A DNA stretch of 64,000 bases from NCBI RefSeq assembly GCF_000144605.1, contig NC_014375.1:1364001-1428000 (forward strand). The letters are read 5' to 3'. Both the position numbers and the translations under genes were made by a program. The stretch is from Brevundimonas subvibrioides ATCC 15264 (GTDB taxonomy: Bacteria; Pseudomonadota; Alphaproteobacteria; Caulobacterales; Caulobacteraceae). The notes under the pieces were generated by a model. That model was not told the DNA's origin and did no database searches. It was given only the letters and a program-made list of their open reading frames with translations. Positions 57,308 through 64,000 of the stretch are shown here, in pieces; the stretch's first letter is position 1; every line of letters begins with the position of its first letter.

Positions 57308-58141
57308 GCGGACGGGGGCCAGTTTGCGGCGCTGGCGCGAGACCGCGAGGGGGGTGCCGTCGGCGGCCCAGGCGATGGCCTCGTCGACGGTCCAGCCCAG
57401 GCCGAAATCCAGCATGCGGAACTCGAAGAAGGCCCAGCCTTCGGGGCAGAGCTCCGGCGTCGCATCGGTCAGGAAATCGTAGCGCAGATCGACCGTGGAC
57501 ATGCCGACCGGCCGGTCCAAAGCGGTCCAGGCCGGCGGATAGATGGCGTCCAGCAGGAAGCTCAGCCCCAGGGCGTCCAGTGGGCGGCCGTCGATCGTCC
57601 GCATCCACGCCCGCTCGACCACCGGACGGTCCGGATCGGGCTGCAGGATGTGCGGACCGGTGTCGAAGCGATAGTCCACGTGCTGTGAAAAGCGGGGCGA
57701 CAGGGGCCCGGTCAGGGTGCCGCCTTCCTGCAGGCGGGCGAGGGGCGGCGGGGCCCGGAGCGGGGTCATCGCCATGCCCGCGACGTCGTCGCCGAAGGTG
57801 GCGGTGGCATGGTTCGTCAGCCGGTCCCCCTGGACGGCATCGACGCCGGCGAAGCTGGCGCTGCGCCCACCGCGCAGGAGACGCGGGCGGAACGCCAGGG
57901 TCTGACCGAAGCGTGCAGGGGTCATGTACTGGACCGACAGGGTGCGCAGGGGCGCGGACAGGCCGAGGCCCCGGGCCATGGCGGCGGCGCTGAGCGCGGC
58001 GATCAGACCGCCGAACGGAAAGCCGCTCTCGGGCGGCGCGCTGATCAGGCCGTTCGAGAAATCGCCGTGGATGTCGGCGGTCAGGACGCCCGGCTCGGCC
58101 GGGGTGAGGGTCAGCGCCTGCTCAAGGGTCTGTTCGATCAT
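57287..58141 (-). CDS. acyl-CoA thioesterase, TesB-like double hot-dog
   Basis: 284 residues from ATG 58141. FPFGGLIAALSAAAMARGL and RTLSVQYMTPARFG are typical of the N-terminal hot-dog; PLDALGLSFLLDAIYPPAW and DLRYDFLTDA of the C-terminal one. It hydrolyses acyl-CoA. The gene is divergent from an HxlR regulator with an inverted-repeat operator between them, so it may be the target. Its 3' end is duplicated downstream. Confidence 0.82.
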   Translation of the reverse strand: MIEQTLEQALTLTPAEPGVLTADIHGDFSNGLISAPPESGFPFGGLIAALSAAAMARGLGLSAPLRTLSVQYMTPARFGQTLAFRPRLLRGGRSASFAGVDAVQGDRLTNHATATFGDDVAGMAMTPLRAPPPLARLQEGGTLTGPLSPRFSQHVDYRFDTGPHILQPDPDRPVVERAWMRTIDGRPLDALGLSFLLDAIYPPAWTALDRPVGMSTVDLRYDFLTDATPELCPEGWAFFEFRMLDFGLGWTVDEAIAWAADGTPLAVSRQRRKLAPVRMPRVER

Positions 58142-58278
58142 GACGGTCGCATAGCCCTGCAAAGGCGCGGGCGGAAGCCGGCGGCTGCCGCACCGACGAG
58201 CGGAAAAAAACGGGCGGCAGACGCGCCGCCGCCCGGAAGTCGGGAATGCAGGAACGCCGCGACGGATCGTGAGGTTCG

Positions 58279-58330
58279 TTGCCAAACAAGACTGACTGAC
58301 TGGGTTCCTTTTGGCAACCCTCTTGCCAAA
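58279..58330. promoter_or_regulatory. HxlR operator candidate (TTTGGCAA inverted repeat)
   Basis: TTTGGCAA (58310-58317), CCCTC, TTGCCAAA (58323-58330) is a perfect 8-bp inverted repeat 22 bases before the HxlR start; a third TTGCCAAA lies at 58279-58286. The layout suits autoregulation and control of the divergent thioesterase gene. Confidence 0.6.
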
Positions 58331-58352
58331 TTGCTGACGCGGGGTCACTTTC

Positions 58353-58862
58353 ATGCGTATGGGACGCACCGCAGACTACTCACGCCAAAGCTGCTCGATC
58401 GCCGCGACGCTCGAGGTCATCGGCGATCCGTGGACCTTGCTGGTGATCCGCGACGCCTTTCAGGGCGTGAAGCGGTTCGAGCAGTGGCAGGACCGGCTGG
58501 GCGTGGCGCGGAACGTTCTGGCCGCGCGGCTGAAGACCTTGGTGCAGCACGGCGTGCTGGAGCCGGTGCTCTATTCCGAACGGCCGCCGCGCAACGAATA
58601 TGTGCTGACCGCCAAGGGCCGGGACCTGTCGGACGTGCTGGTCGCCCTGTACGGCTGGGGCTCCAAACACGTCTATGACAAGGAGGTCGCCGGGTTCGAC
58701 ATGGTCCACGAGACCTGTGGTCACTCGCTCCAGCCCCGCATCGCCTGCGGCTGCTGCGGCGAGATCGTCAACCGGCGCGACATCAAGCTGACCCGCACCG
58801 AGAACTGCCCGACGGTGGGCGAGGTCATGCCCCGTGAGGCGGCCACGGAAGACGCCGCCTAG
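58353..58862 (+). CDS. HxlR-family transcriptional regulator
   Basis: 169 residues. CSIAATLEVIGDPWTLLVIRDAFQGVKRFEQWQDRLGVARNVLAARLKTL is the HxlR winged helix; a Cys near residue 14 before the HTH may sense. The extra C-terminal part has ACGCCGEIVNRRD, a Cys pair found in HxlR members with a zinc end. The operator candidate is just upstream. Stops with the hemerythrin-like gene overlap. Confidence 0.88.
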   Translation: MRMGRTADYSRQSCSIAATLEVIGDPWTLLVIRDAFQGVKRFEQWQDRLGVARNVLAARLKTLVQHGVLEPVLYSERPPRNEYVLTAKGRDLSDVLVALYGWGSKHVYDKEVAGFDMVHETCGHSLQPRIACGCCGEIVNRRDIKLTRTENCPTVGEVMPREAATEDAA

Positions 58863-59428
58863 CCTTTGAAGACGTCCGCGTGGCGGGTGATGAGGGGGAT
58901 GACGATGTCCTCCTCATCCTCCAGATGCCGCAGCAGGGGGCGCTCGGCCGCGGCCAGGGTGTCGGTCAGGCGGGCGGCGGCGTCGCTGGCGGTCGGTGCC
59001 TGCCCGGCGACGGCCTGATGGAAGGCGAGACCGGACTGGAACAGGGCGTCGAGGTGGCCGTGGATGGCGTCGTGGTCGCGGTCCAGCAGGTCGATGCCGG
59101 ACCCGATGCGCGGTTCGACCCTGCGCATGGTCGGGAAGTAGTGGTGGCTCTCGATATTGTGGTGCCCGTCCAGGTGCTGGAGGAACCCCTGCAGCGTCGG
59201 GATCAGCTGACGGTGCAGGTCGGGCAGGGCGAGGGTTCCGCTGCGCCACTGCGCGGTCAGGCCGGTCATGGCCGCGGTCTCGCGCCGGAAGCCGGAGTGC
59301 ATCTGCAGCCAGAAGCGGGCCATGGATCCGACCTGGGGCTCGTGCCAGCGCAGACGGGGCAGCTCTTCCACCAGGTACCGACAGGCGTCGGGAAGGCCGG
59401 TCCGGGTGGCGAGGTCGCTCTCAGACAA
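58859..59428 (-). CDS. hemerythrin-like (HHE) domain protein
   Basis: 189 residues if started at TTG 59428, which overlaps the mnmA stop; TTG at 59467 is also possible, no ATG is near. The HHE-type four-helix pattern has [30 protein letters not shown] and [12 protein letters not shown], with a last [13 protein letters not shown]. It could hold a di-iron site for O2 or NO sensing. It is coupled to mnmA. Confidence 0.7.
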   Translation of the reverse strand: MSESDLATRTGLPDACRYLVEELPRLRWHEPQVGSMARFWLQMHSGFRRETAAMTGLTAQWRSGTLALPDLHRQLIPTLQGFLQHLDGHHNIESHHYFPTMRRVEPRIGSGIDLLDRDHDAIHGHLDALFQSGLAFHQAVAGQAPTASDAAARLTDTLAAAERPLLRHLEDEEDIVIPLITRHADVFKG

Positions 59429-60644
59429 CGACGACCGCCGTCGTGGACGCGATGAAGCCGCCGCCAAGCAGGCGATCCGGATCCGAGGGATAGTAGAGGG
59501 CGCAGGCCTGGCCGGGGGCGACGCCTTCCTCGCCCGTCTCGAAGACGACCGAAATCCCGCTGTCGGCCAGGGTCAGGCGGGCGGGCGAGGGCGGGCGGGT
59601 CGAGCGGACGCGGGCGAGAACGGGGGTGTTCGCTGCGGCGGCGGCCTCGATCGAGGCCTCGTCGCCCAGCCAGTTGGTTTCGTCCAAAGTCAGGCTGGCG
59701 GTCAGCAGGGCCTCGCGCGGGCCGACGATGACGCGGCGGGTGTCGGGGTCCAGCCTCGTCACGAACAGGGGCTCGCCCACGGCGACGTTGAGGCCGCGGC
59801 GCTGGCCGATCGTGTAGTCGGTGATGCCCGCATGATGGCCGAGCACGCGGCCGTCCATGTGCACGATCTCGCCGGCCTCGCGGCCCTGCGGACGCAGGCG
59901 GTCGATGAGGGTGCGGTAGTCGCCAGACGGGACGAAGCAGATGTCCTGGCTGTCCGGCTTGGCGGCGATGCGCAGGCCCAGTTCGGCCGCCACGCCGCGC
60001 ACGGCGGGCTTTTCCAGACCGGCGAGCGGGAAGCGCAGATAGTCGAGCTGGTCGCGCGTGGTGGCGAACAGGAAATAGGACTGGTCGCGCGAGGGATCGA
60101 TGGCCTTGCGCATCTGGGCCCGGCCGTCGGCGGCGACGGCGCGGCCGACATAGTGGCCGGTGGCCATGGCGGCGGCCCCCAGGTCGCGGGCGACGTCCAG
60201 CAGGTCGCGGAACTTCACGGTCTGATTGCAGCGGATGCAGGGGACCGGCGTCTGGCCCTTCAGATAGCTGTCGGCGAACTGGTCGATGACGGCGTCGCGG
60301 AAGCGGCTTTCGTAGTCGAGGACGTAGTGGGGGATGCCCAGCATCTCGGCGGCGAGGCGGGCATCGTGGATGTCCTGGCCCGCGCAGCAGGCCCCCTTCT
60401 TCTTCAGCGCCGCGCCGTGGTCGTAGAGCTGGAGCGTCACGCCGACGACGTCATACCCCGCCTTGTGCAGCAGGGCCGCGACGACGGTGGAGTCCACCCC
60501 GCCGGACATGGCCGCCACCACGCGCGACCCGACCGGCAAGCCGACCGCCGCGCGCGCGGACGCGATCGCCGCGTCCATGTCTGGCGCGGCGATGTCGGGG
60601 ATCGCGCAGAAGGGCTCGGCCAGGATGGCCGTCTCAAGGGTCAT
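59421..60644 (-). CDS. mnmA: tRNA 2-thiouridylase
   Basis: 407 residues from ATG 60644. [13 protein letters not shown] is the PP-loop, the catalytic pair is in [10 protein letters not shown] (Cys) and [12 protein letters not shown] (Cys). TGHYVGR also fits. It makes 2-thio-U34 in Lys, Glu and Gln tRNAs. There is an N-terminal extension of about 40 residues before the PP-loop. Interesting only in that the tRNA-Lys(UUU) is its substrate and the prophage target. Confidence 0.95.
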   Translation of the reverse strand: MTLETAILAEPFCAIPDIAAPDMDAAIASARAAVGLPVGSRVVAAMSGGVDSTVVAALLHKAGYDVVGVTLQLYDHGAALKKKGACCAGQDIHDARLAAEMLGIPHYVLDYESRFRDAVIDQFADSYLKGQTPVPCIRCNQTVKFRDLLDVARDLGAAAMATGHYVGRAVAADGRAQMRKAIDPSRDQSYFLFATTRDQLDYLRFPLAGLEKPAVRGVAAELGLRIAAKPDSQDICFVPSGDYRTLIDRLRPQGREAGEIVHMDGRVLGHHAGITDYTIGQRRGLNVAVGEPLFVTRLDPDTRRVIVGPREALLTASLTLDETNWLGDEASIEAAAAANTPVLARVRSTRPPSPARLTLADSGISVVFETGEEGVAPGQACALYYPSDPDRLLGGGFIASTTAVVVV

Positions 60645-60752
60645 GGCGCGCATATAGAGGGGATGGGGGACGATTTCGAGGCCGGACCCCAAACGACAAC
60701 GGCCGCGCCGGTCGCCGGGAGCGGCCGCCGTCGTGGTCTCGGGGGAGAAAGC

Positions 60753-61037
60753 CTAGGAGCGGTAGTTCTGGATGCGCGTGGTGCGCAGGCCCTGCATGCC
60801 CCATTTGTCGATCGCCTTCTGCCAGGCGAGGAACTCCTCGGCCGTCAGGCGGTATTTGGTCAGGGCGTCGTCCAGGCTGAGAAGGCCACCGCGAACGGCG
60901 GCGACGACTTCGGCCTTGCGACGGATCACCCAGCGATCCGTGTTGGCGGGCGGCAGATCGCGAATCGTCAGGGGCGTGCCCGTCGGACCGACGACGTACT
61001 GCTCGCCTTCTTTGTTGACGCGACGTTCTTGCAACAT
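60753..61037 (-). CDS. sciP: CtrA inhibitor SciP (DUF1153)
   Basis: 94 residues from ATG 61037, preceded by GAGG at 9 bases; ATG 61052 is the alternative. GPTGTPLTIRDLPPANTDRWVIRRKAEVVAAVRGGLLSLDDAL is almost invariant in SciP. In Caulobacter it binds CtrA and prevents it from recruiting RNA polymerase, and its gene also lies beside flgE. The 173-base gap up to flgE contains a partial CtrA half-site (TTTAAA near 61165). Confidence 0.9.
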   Translation of the reverse strand: MLQERRVNKEGEQYVVGPTGTPLTIRDLPPANTDRWVIRRKAEVVAAVRGGLLSLDDALTKYRLTAEEFLAWQKAIDKWGMQGLRTTRIQNYRS

Positions 61038-61210
61038 GGGCTTTTGCCTCATTCACCACTACCGATTGACAGTGACTGTAGCCAAGCGCCGCTAAGGGCC
61101 GGTTTAGCGTCGTGGTGAAGGAATGGATAAAATCCAACTTTGACCAAACGGCGGTTTCGCCCGGATTTAAAGATACGATTCATTCAGTCTAACGCTGCGT
61201 TACTTGGCGA

Positions 61211-62647
61211 TCAGCGTTTGATGCTGATCAGTTCGGCCAGCATCTCGTCGGCCGTCGTGATGATCTTGGACGATGCCGAGTAGGCCCGCTGGGTGGTGAT
61301 CAGGCCGGTGAACTCGGCGGACAGATCGACCGTCGAGGCCTCCAGTTGCGACGCCCCGATGAGGCCCGCCCCGCCCGCGCCCGGCGTCTTCAGGTTGAAG
61401 GTCCCCGATCCCTGGCTGACCCGATAGGCGTTGCCGCTGGCCGGGGTCAGGCTGTCGGCGCTGGTAAACGTCGCCAGGGCGACCTGGGCGATGCGGCGGG
61501 TGACGCCGTTGTCGAAGATGGCGGTGACATAGCCCTCCTCGTCGATCTCGATGTTCGACAGGTTGCCGAAGGCGGTGCCGTTGGTCACGACGGCCTGGAC
61601 GATGGAGTCCGAGTCGTACTGGGTCAGGCCGCCGGCCGAGGCGGTCAGATCGAACGAGACGTTCTGATTGTCGATGCCGAGCGACGTCTTCCACTTCGGC
61701 GCGGCGGCGGTGCCGGCTGCGGCGTCAGAGGCCCCCAGGGTGATGGAGGCCACCGATGGGTCGGCGAACAGCATGGAGCCGGGCGTGGCCGTCTCGCGGG
61801 CCTTCATCGCATCGACGTCCAGGCGACCATCCTGGGTGAACAGGACGAGACCCGATTTCAGGATGCCGTTGGACGGCGTCGTGCCGTTGTCGATGTCGGA
61901 CGCCGGGATCACGTGGACTTCGGTCTGCCATTCGTTCGGGTTGGCCGTTTTCAGGAAGGAATAGGCGACGGTGCGCTGGCCGCCCTTGGAGTCGGAGACG
62001 GGGACGGTGATCTGGAAGTCCGGCTTGAAGCCCGTGCCGGTGGTCGCGTTGTAGGTCGACATCGACTTGGTGGCGGTGGAGTAGGTCGCGATGTCGGCCG
62101 AGACGGCCTGGCTGGACTTCAGGTTGGCGTTGACCTGGGCGCGCGTGGTGGCTTCCGCCGTGCCGCCGACCGAGCCGACGTTGATCGAGGTCAGCTTGCC
62201 GAGGTCCGACGGATCCGTGGGGATGTCGCCCTCCGCATTGACGGGCCAGCCCTGGAGGTAAAGCCCTGCAGTATTCTTCAGGTAGCCGAAGTTATCGACG
62301 CGGAACGCTCCGGCGCGGGTGAACAGGCGGGCGTCGCCGGCGTCCAGGCCCTCGGCCTTCTCGGTCGTGACGAAGAAGCCCTGGCCCGCGATGCCGAGGT
62401 CGGTGGAGGAGGTCGTGCGCTGCAGCTGACCGCCCTGGGCGATGTAGTTGCGCGTGTTGGCCAGCACGCCACCGGCGGAGTATCCCGCGCCCTGGCTCTG
62501 GGAGTTGACGACCGTCGAGAACTCGGCGGCGGTGCGCTTGTAGCCGACCGTGTTCACGTTCGCGATATTCTGGGAGATCGCGGCGAGGGCGGCGGAGTTG
62601 GCGGTCAGGCCGGACACACCGGCCAGAAGGGCAGAGTTGATGCTCAC
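61211..62647 (-). CDS. flgE: flagellar hook protein
   Basis: 478 residues. The N-terminus (ALLAGVSGLTANSAALAAISQNIANVNTVGYKR) and C-terminus (GLITTQRAYSASSKIITTADEMLAELI) are the axial D0 helices of the FlgE family, and the middle has GQGFF. It polymerises into the hook. Read after flgD, 49 bases between. Confidence 0.93.
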   Translation of the reverse strand: MSINSALLAGVSGLTANSAALAAISQNIANVNTVGYKRTAAEFSTVVNSQSQGAGYSAGGVLANTRNYIAQGGQLQRTTSSTDLGIAGQGFFVTTEKAEGLDAGDARLFTRAGAFRVDNFGYLKNTAGLYLQGWPVNAEGDIPTDPSDLGKLTSINVGSVGGTAEATTRAQVNANLKSSQAVSADIATYSTATKSMSTYNATTGTGFKPDFQITVPVSDSKGGQRTVAYSFLKTANPNEWQTEVHVIPASDIDNGTTPSNGILKSGLVLFTQDGRLDVDAMKARETATPGSMLFADPSVASITLGASDAAAGTAAAPKWKTSLGIDNQNVSFDLTASAGGLTQYDSDSIVQAVVTNGTAFGNLSNIEIDEEGYVTAIFDNGVTRRIAQVALATFTSADSLTPASGNAYRVSQGSGTFNLKTPGAGGAGLIGASQLEASTVDLSAEFTGLITTQRAYSASSKIITTADEMLAELISIKR

Positions 62648-62696
62648 GAGGTGGGCTCCTTACAAAACGCGGAAGATGTGAAGGGGGTGACGGCGG

Positions 62697-63365
62697 TCAT
62701 GTCTCGGGGTGGTCCTTGACGCCGATGACGGAGGACAGGGGCACCAGGGCCGCGCCGATGGTCAGGTAGGGGACGCCGTTGGCCAGCTCGACGCCGGACA
62801 CCTGGCCGCGCGTCAGGACCTGGGCCTCGACGGCGTTGGTGCCGTTCTTGGCGGTGACCTTCAGCGAATAGACGCCGCCGTCCGGCAGCTGGCCGCCCGC
62901 CGAGGTCTTGCCGTCCCAGACGAAGTCGTGGGTGCCGGAGGTGCGATCGGGGGCGGGGCCGGTCCAGACCGTCTTGCCCGTGCCGTCGATCACGCTCAGC
63001 GAGACCTCCGAGGCCGAGGCCCCCAGTTCGTAGCTCCAGTTCGCCTTGCCGCCCTCGAGCTTGGTGGCGGACCAGACCGCGGTCGCATCCTTGCCGATGT
63101 AGTTGGCCGCGCCGCCCAGACCGCCGCCCTGCTGGGCCGCGAGGAGGCTGGTCAGAAGGTCGTTGGTCATCAGCTGCTGCTCCACGCCCGACATCTGGGT
63201 CAGCTGCTGGGTGAACTGGTTGGAATCCAGTGGCGAGAGCGGGTCCTGGTTCTTCAGCTGCGAGGTCAGCAGGGACAGGAAGGTCTCGAAATTCGACGTC
63301 AGGCTGGTGCGGGCCGCGGTGGTGCGGCTGGCGGCCTCGGTCGTGGTGGTGACGGCGTCGACCAT
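62697..63365 (-). CDS. flgD: flagellar hook capping protein
   Basis: 222 residues. NFETFLSLLTSQLKNQDPLSPLDSNQFTQQLTQMSGVEQ is the N-terminal FlgD signature, followed by a FLG-Ig/Tudor pair (FVWDGKTSAGGQLPDGGVYSL). It caps the growing hook. The gene is four bases after fliK. Confidence 0.93.
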   Translation of the reverse strand: MVDAVTTTTEAASRTTAARTSLTSNFETFLSLLTSQLKNQDPLSPLDSNQFTQQLTQMSGVEQQLMTNDLLTSLLAAQQGGGLGGAANYIGKDATAVWSATKLEGGKANWSYELGASASEVSLSVIDGTGKTVWTGPAPDRTSGTHDFVWDGKTSAGGQLPDGGVYSLKVTAKNGTNAVEAQVLTRGQVSGVELANGVPYLTIGAALVPLSSVIGVKDHPET

Positions 63366-63369
63366 GGGG

Positions 63370-64000
63370 TCAGACCTTCATATCGACGCGCTCGGGCGTC
63401 AGGGTGAGAGACATCCAGCGGGGCGGCACGAGGCCGGCCTCCGCATCGAGGGACAGGCGCGACGCGGCCCCGAAGGCACGGGCGGACTGGCGGCCCGACT
63501 GGGGGTCGGTGCCGCGATCGAAACCGTGGCTTCCGGCCGAGGCCTCGCGCTGGTCGAAGGACAGGGCGTCGTCGGCGACGGTGAAGCCGGCCTCGGTCAG
63601 CTGGCGGCGCAGCTCGTCGACCCGGCCGCGCAGGTCGGCGGCGGCCAGGGGGTTGTCGAAGGCGAGGCGGGCCGACAGCTGGCCGTCGGCGTCGATGTCC
63701 AGGCTGACGTCCACCCGGCCGAGGTCGTCGGGGGTCAGGGCCATCTCGAAGCGGGTCGAGCGGCCTTCCAGCTTCTTGACGATCTGGGCGGCGATCTGGG
63801 CCGTGGCGTGGATGGCCCCCTGGGACAGGGTCGACAAGACCGGGGCGGCGTCGGCGGTGGCCTGGGCGGCGCGGGTTTCGGACGCGGAGGCACCCTGCGG
63901 GGTCTGGGTGGCGTCGACGGGGTCCGGCGCGGCGACACTGGCCGCAGCGGACTCGGCGGCGGACTTCGATGCAGCGGGCGCGGCTTCGGTCGGCGGGCTC
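63370..64000 (-). CDS. fliK: flagellar hook-length control protein (partial at right edge)
   Basis: 210 C-terminal codons are visible, and the frame stays open to the end of the window. The FliK C-terminal domain reads ARFEMALTPDDLGRVDVSLDIDADG (with STR before FEMAL) and LAFDNPLAAADLRGRVDELRRQLTEAGF. The preceding part is Ala/Pro/Thr-rich, as in other FliK rulers. It measures hook length and switches export. It is the first of fliK-flgD-flgE. Confidence 0.88.
   Translation of the reverse strand, partial: SPPTEAAPAASKSAAESAAASVAAPDPVDATQTPQGASASETRAAQATADAAPVLSTLSQGAIHATAQIAAQIVKKLEGRSTRFEMALTPDDLGRVDVSLDIDADGQLSARLAFDNPLAAADLRGRVDELRRQLTEAGFTVADDALSFDQREASAGSHGFDRGTDPQSGRQSARAFGAASRLSLDAEAGLVPPRWMSLTLTPERVDMKV

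Noticed and set aside
61140..61192. CtrA box upstream of sciP
   Set aside because: Only one half (TTAA) fits; the other half reads GAAT. CtrA control of sciP is known in Caulobacter, but the site here is not convincing.

Overview
The window is GC-rich DNA from an alphaproteobacterium of the Caulobacteraceae, most likely Brevundimonas or a close relative. This rests on the host genes: a fliK-flgD-flgE-sciP block, rcdA and a DUF1013/TrcR regulator (Caulobacterales cell-cycle factors), two CtrA-type sites (TTAA-N7-TTAA), and a bd-type quinol oxidase operon. No database search was possible; family names come from reading motifs and gene order.

Positions 1 to about 32,097 are the right-hand part of an integrated lambda-like siphophage. 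The left part, with its repressor, early control region and left attachment site, lies outside the window. In order: replication and early genes (C-terminal part of a DNA methyltransferase, ASCH protein, primase, P-loop helicase, a cluster of GGGACG repeats that may be the origin, and a NusG-like antiterminator); head genes (terminase small and large subunits, gpW, portal, S49 protease with a nested scaffold, decoration protein, major capsid protein); neck and tail genes (DUF6441-like protein, tail terminator-like protein, tail tube, G/GT-like chaperone pair needing a -1 shift, tape measure, distal tail proteins, DUF6950 protein, J-like tip protein). Next comes a small coiled-coil membrane protein and a holin. 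A tail-fibre cassette with an SGNH esterase and a tyrosine recombinase follows. Then the endolysin and an overlapping Rz/Rz1 pair. The right arm (28.5-31.9 kb) holds accessory genes: a two-helix membrane protein, two small reverse-strand genes, a Dam-type methylase and a DUF6161 membrane protein. A 3' fragment of tRNA-Lys(TTT) at 32,048-32,097 marks the prophage/host junction.

From 32.1 to 64 kb is chromosome: lipoprotein, trcR, a secreted cyanovirin-N/beta-gamma-crystallin fusion, quinone oxidoreductase, DUF1192, rcdA, an L,D-transpeptidase, rpmE, an MsbA-like ABC exporter, GDPD, inositol monophosphatase, efp, a DUF2975/XRE module divergent from an ABC-2 exporter with CtrA-like boxes between them, bfd-bfr, thiE, a MASE1 histidine kinase, cydAB plus a DUF2474 peptide, a string of metabolic and repair genes (YkgJ, VOC, esterase, thiolase, SRAP, thioesterase, HxlR, hemerythrin-like, mnmA), and finally sciP, flgE, flgD and fliK, the last running off the right edge.

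The observations most worth following are: a dispersed palindrome (GGCGCAC-3nt-GTGCGCC) at phage module boundaries, including both ends of the tail-fibre/recombinase cassette that separates holin from endolysin; the GGGACG cluster; a pair of matching Fur-like sites, one before bfd and one before an undescribed 34-residue ORF; a DUF2474 gene with a strong Shine-Dalgarno but no canonical start codon; the CVNH/crystallin fusion; and the right-arm accessory genes as candidate lysogenic-conversion or defence genes.
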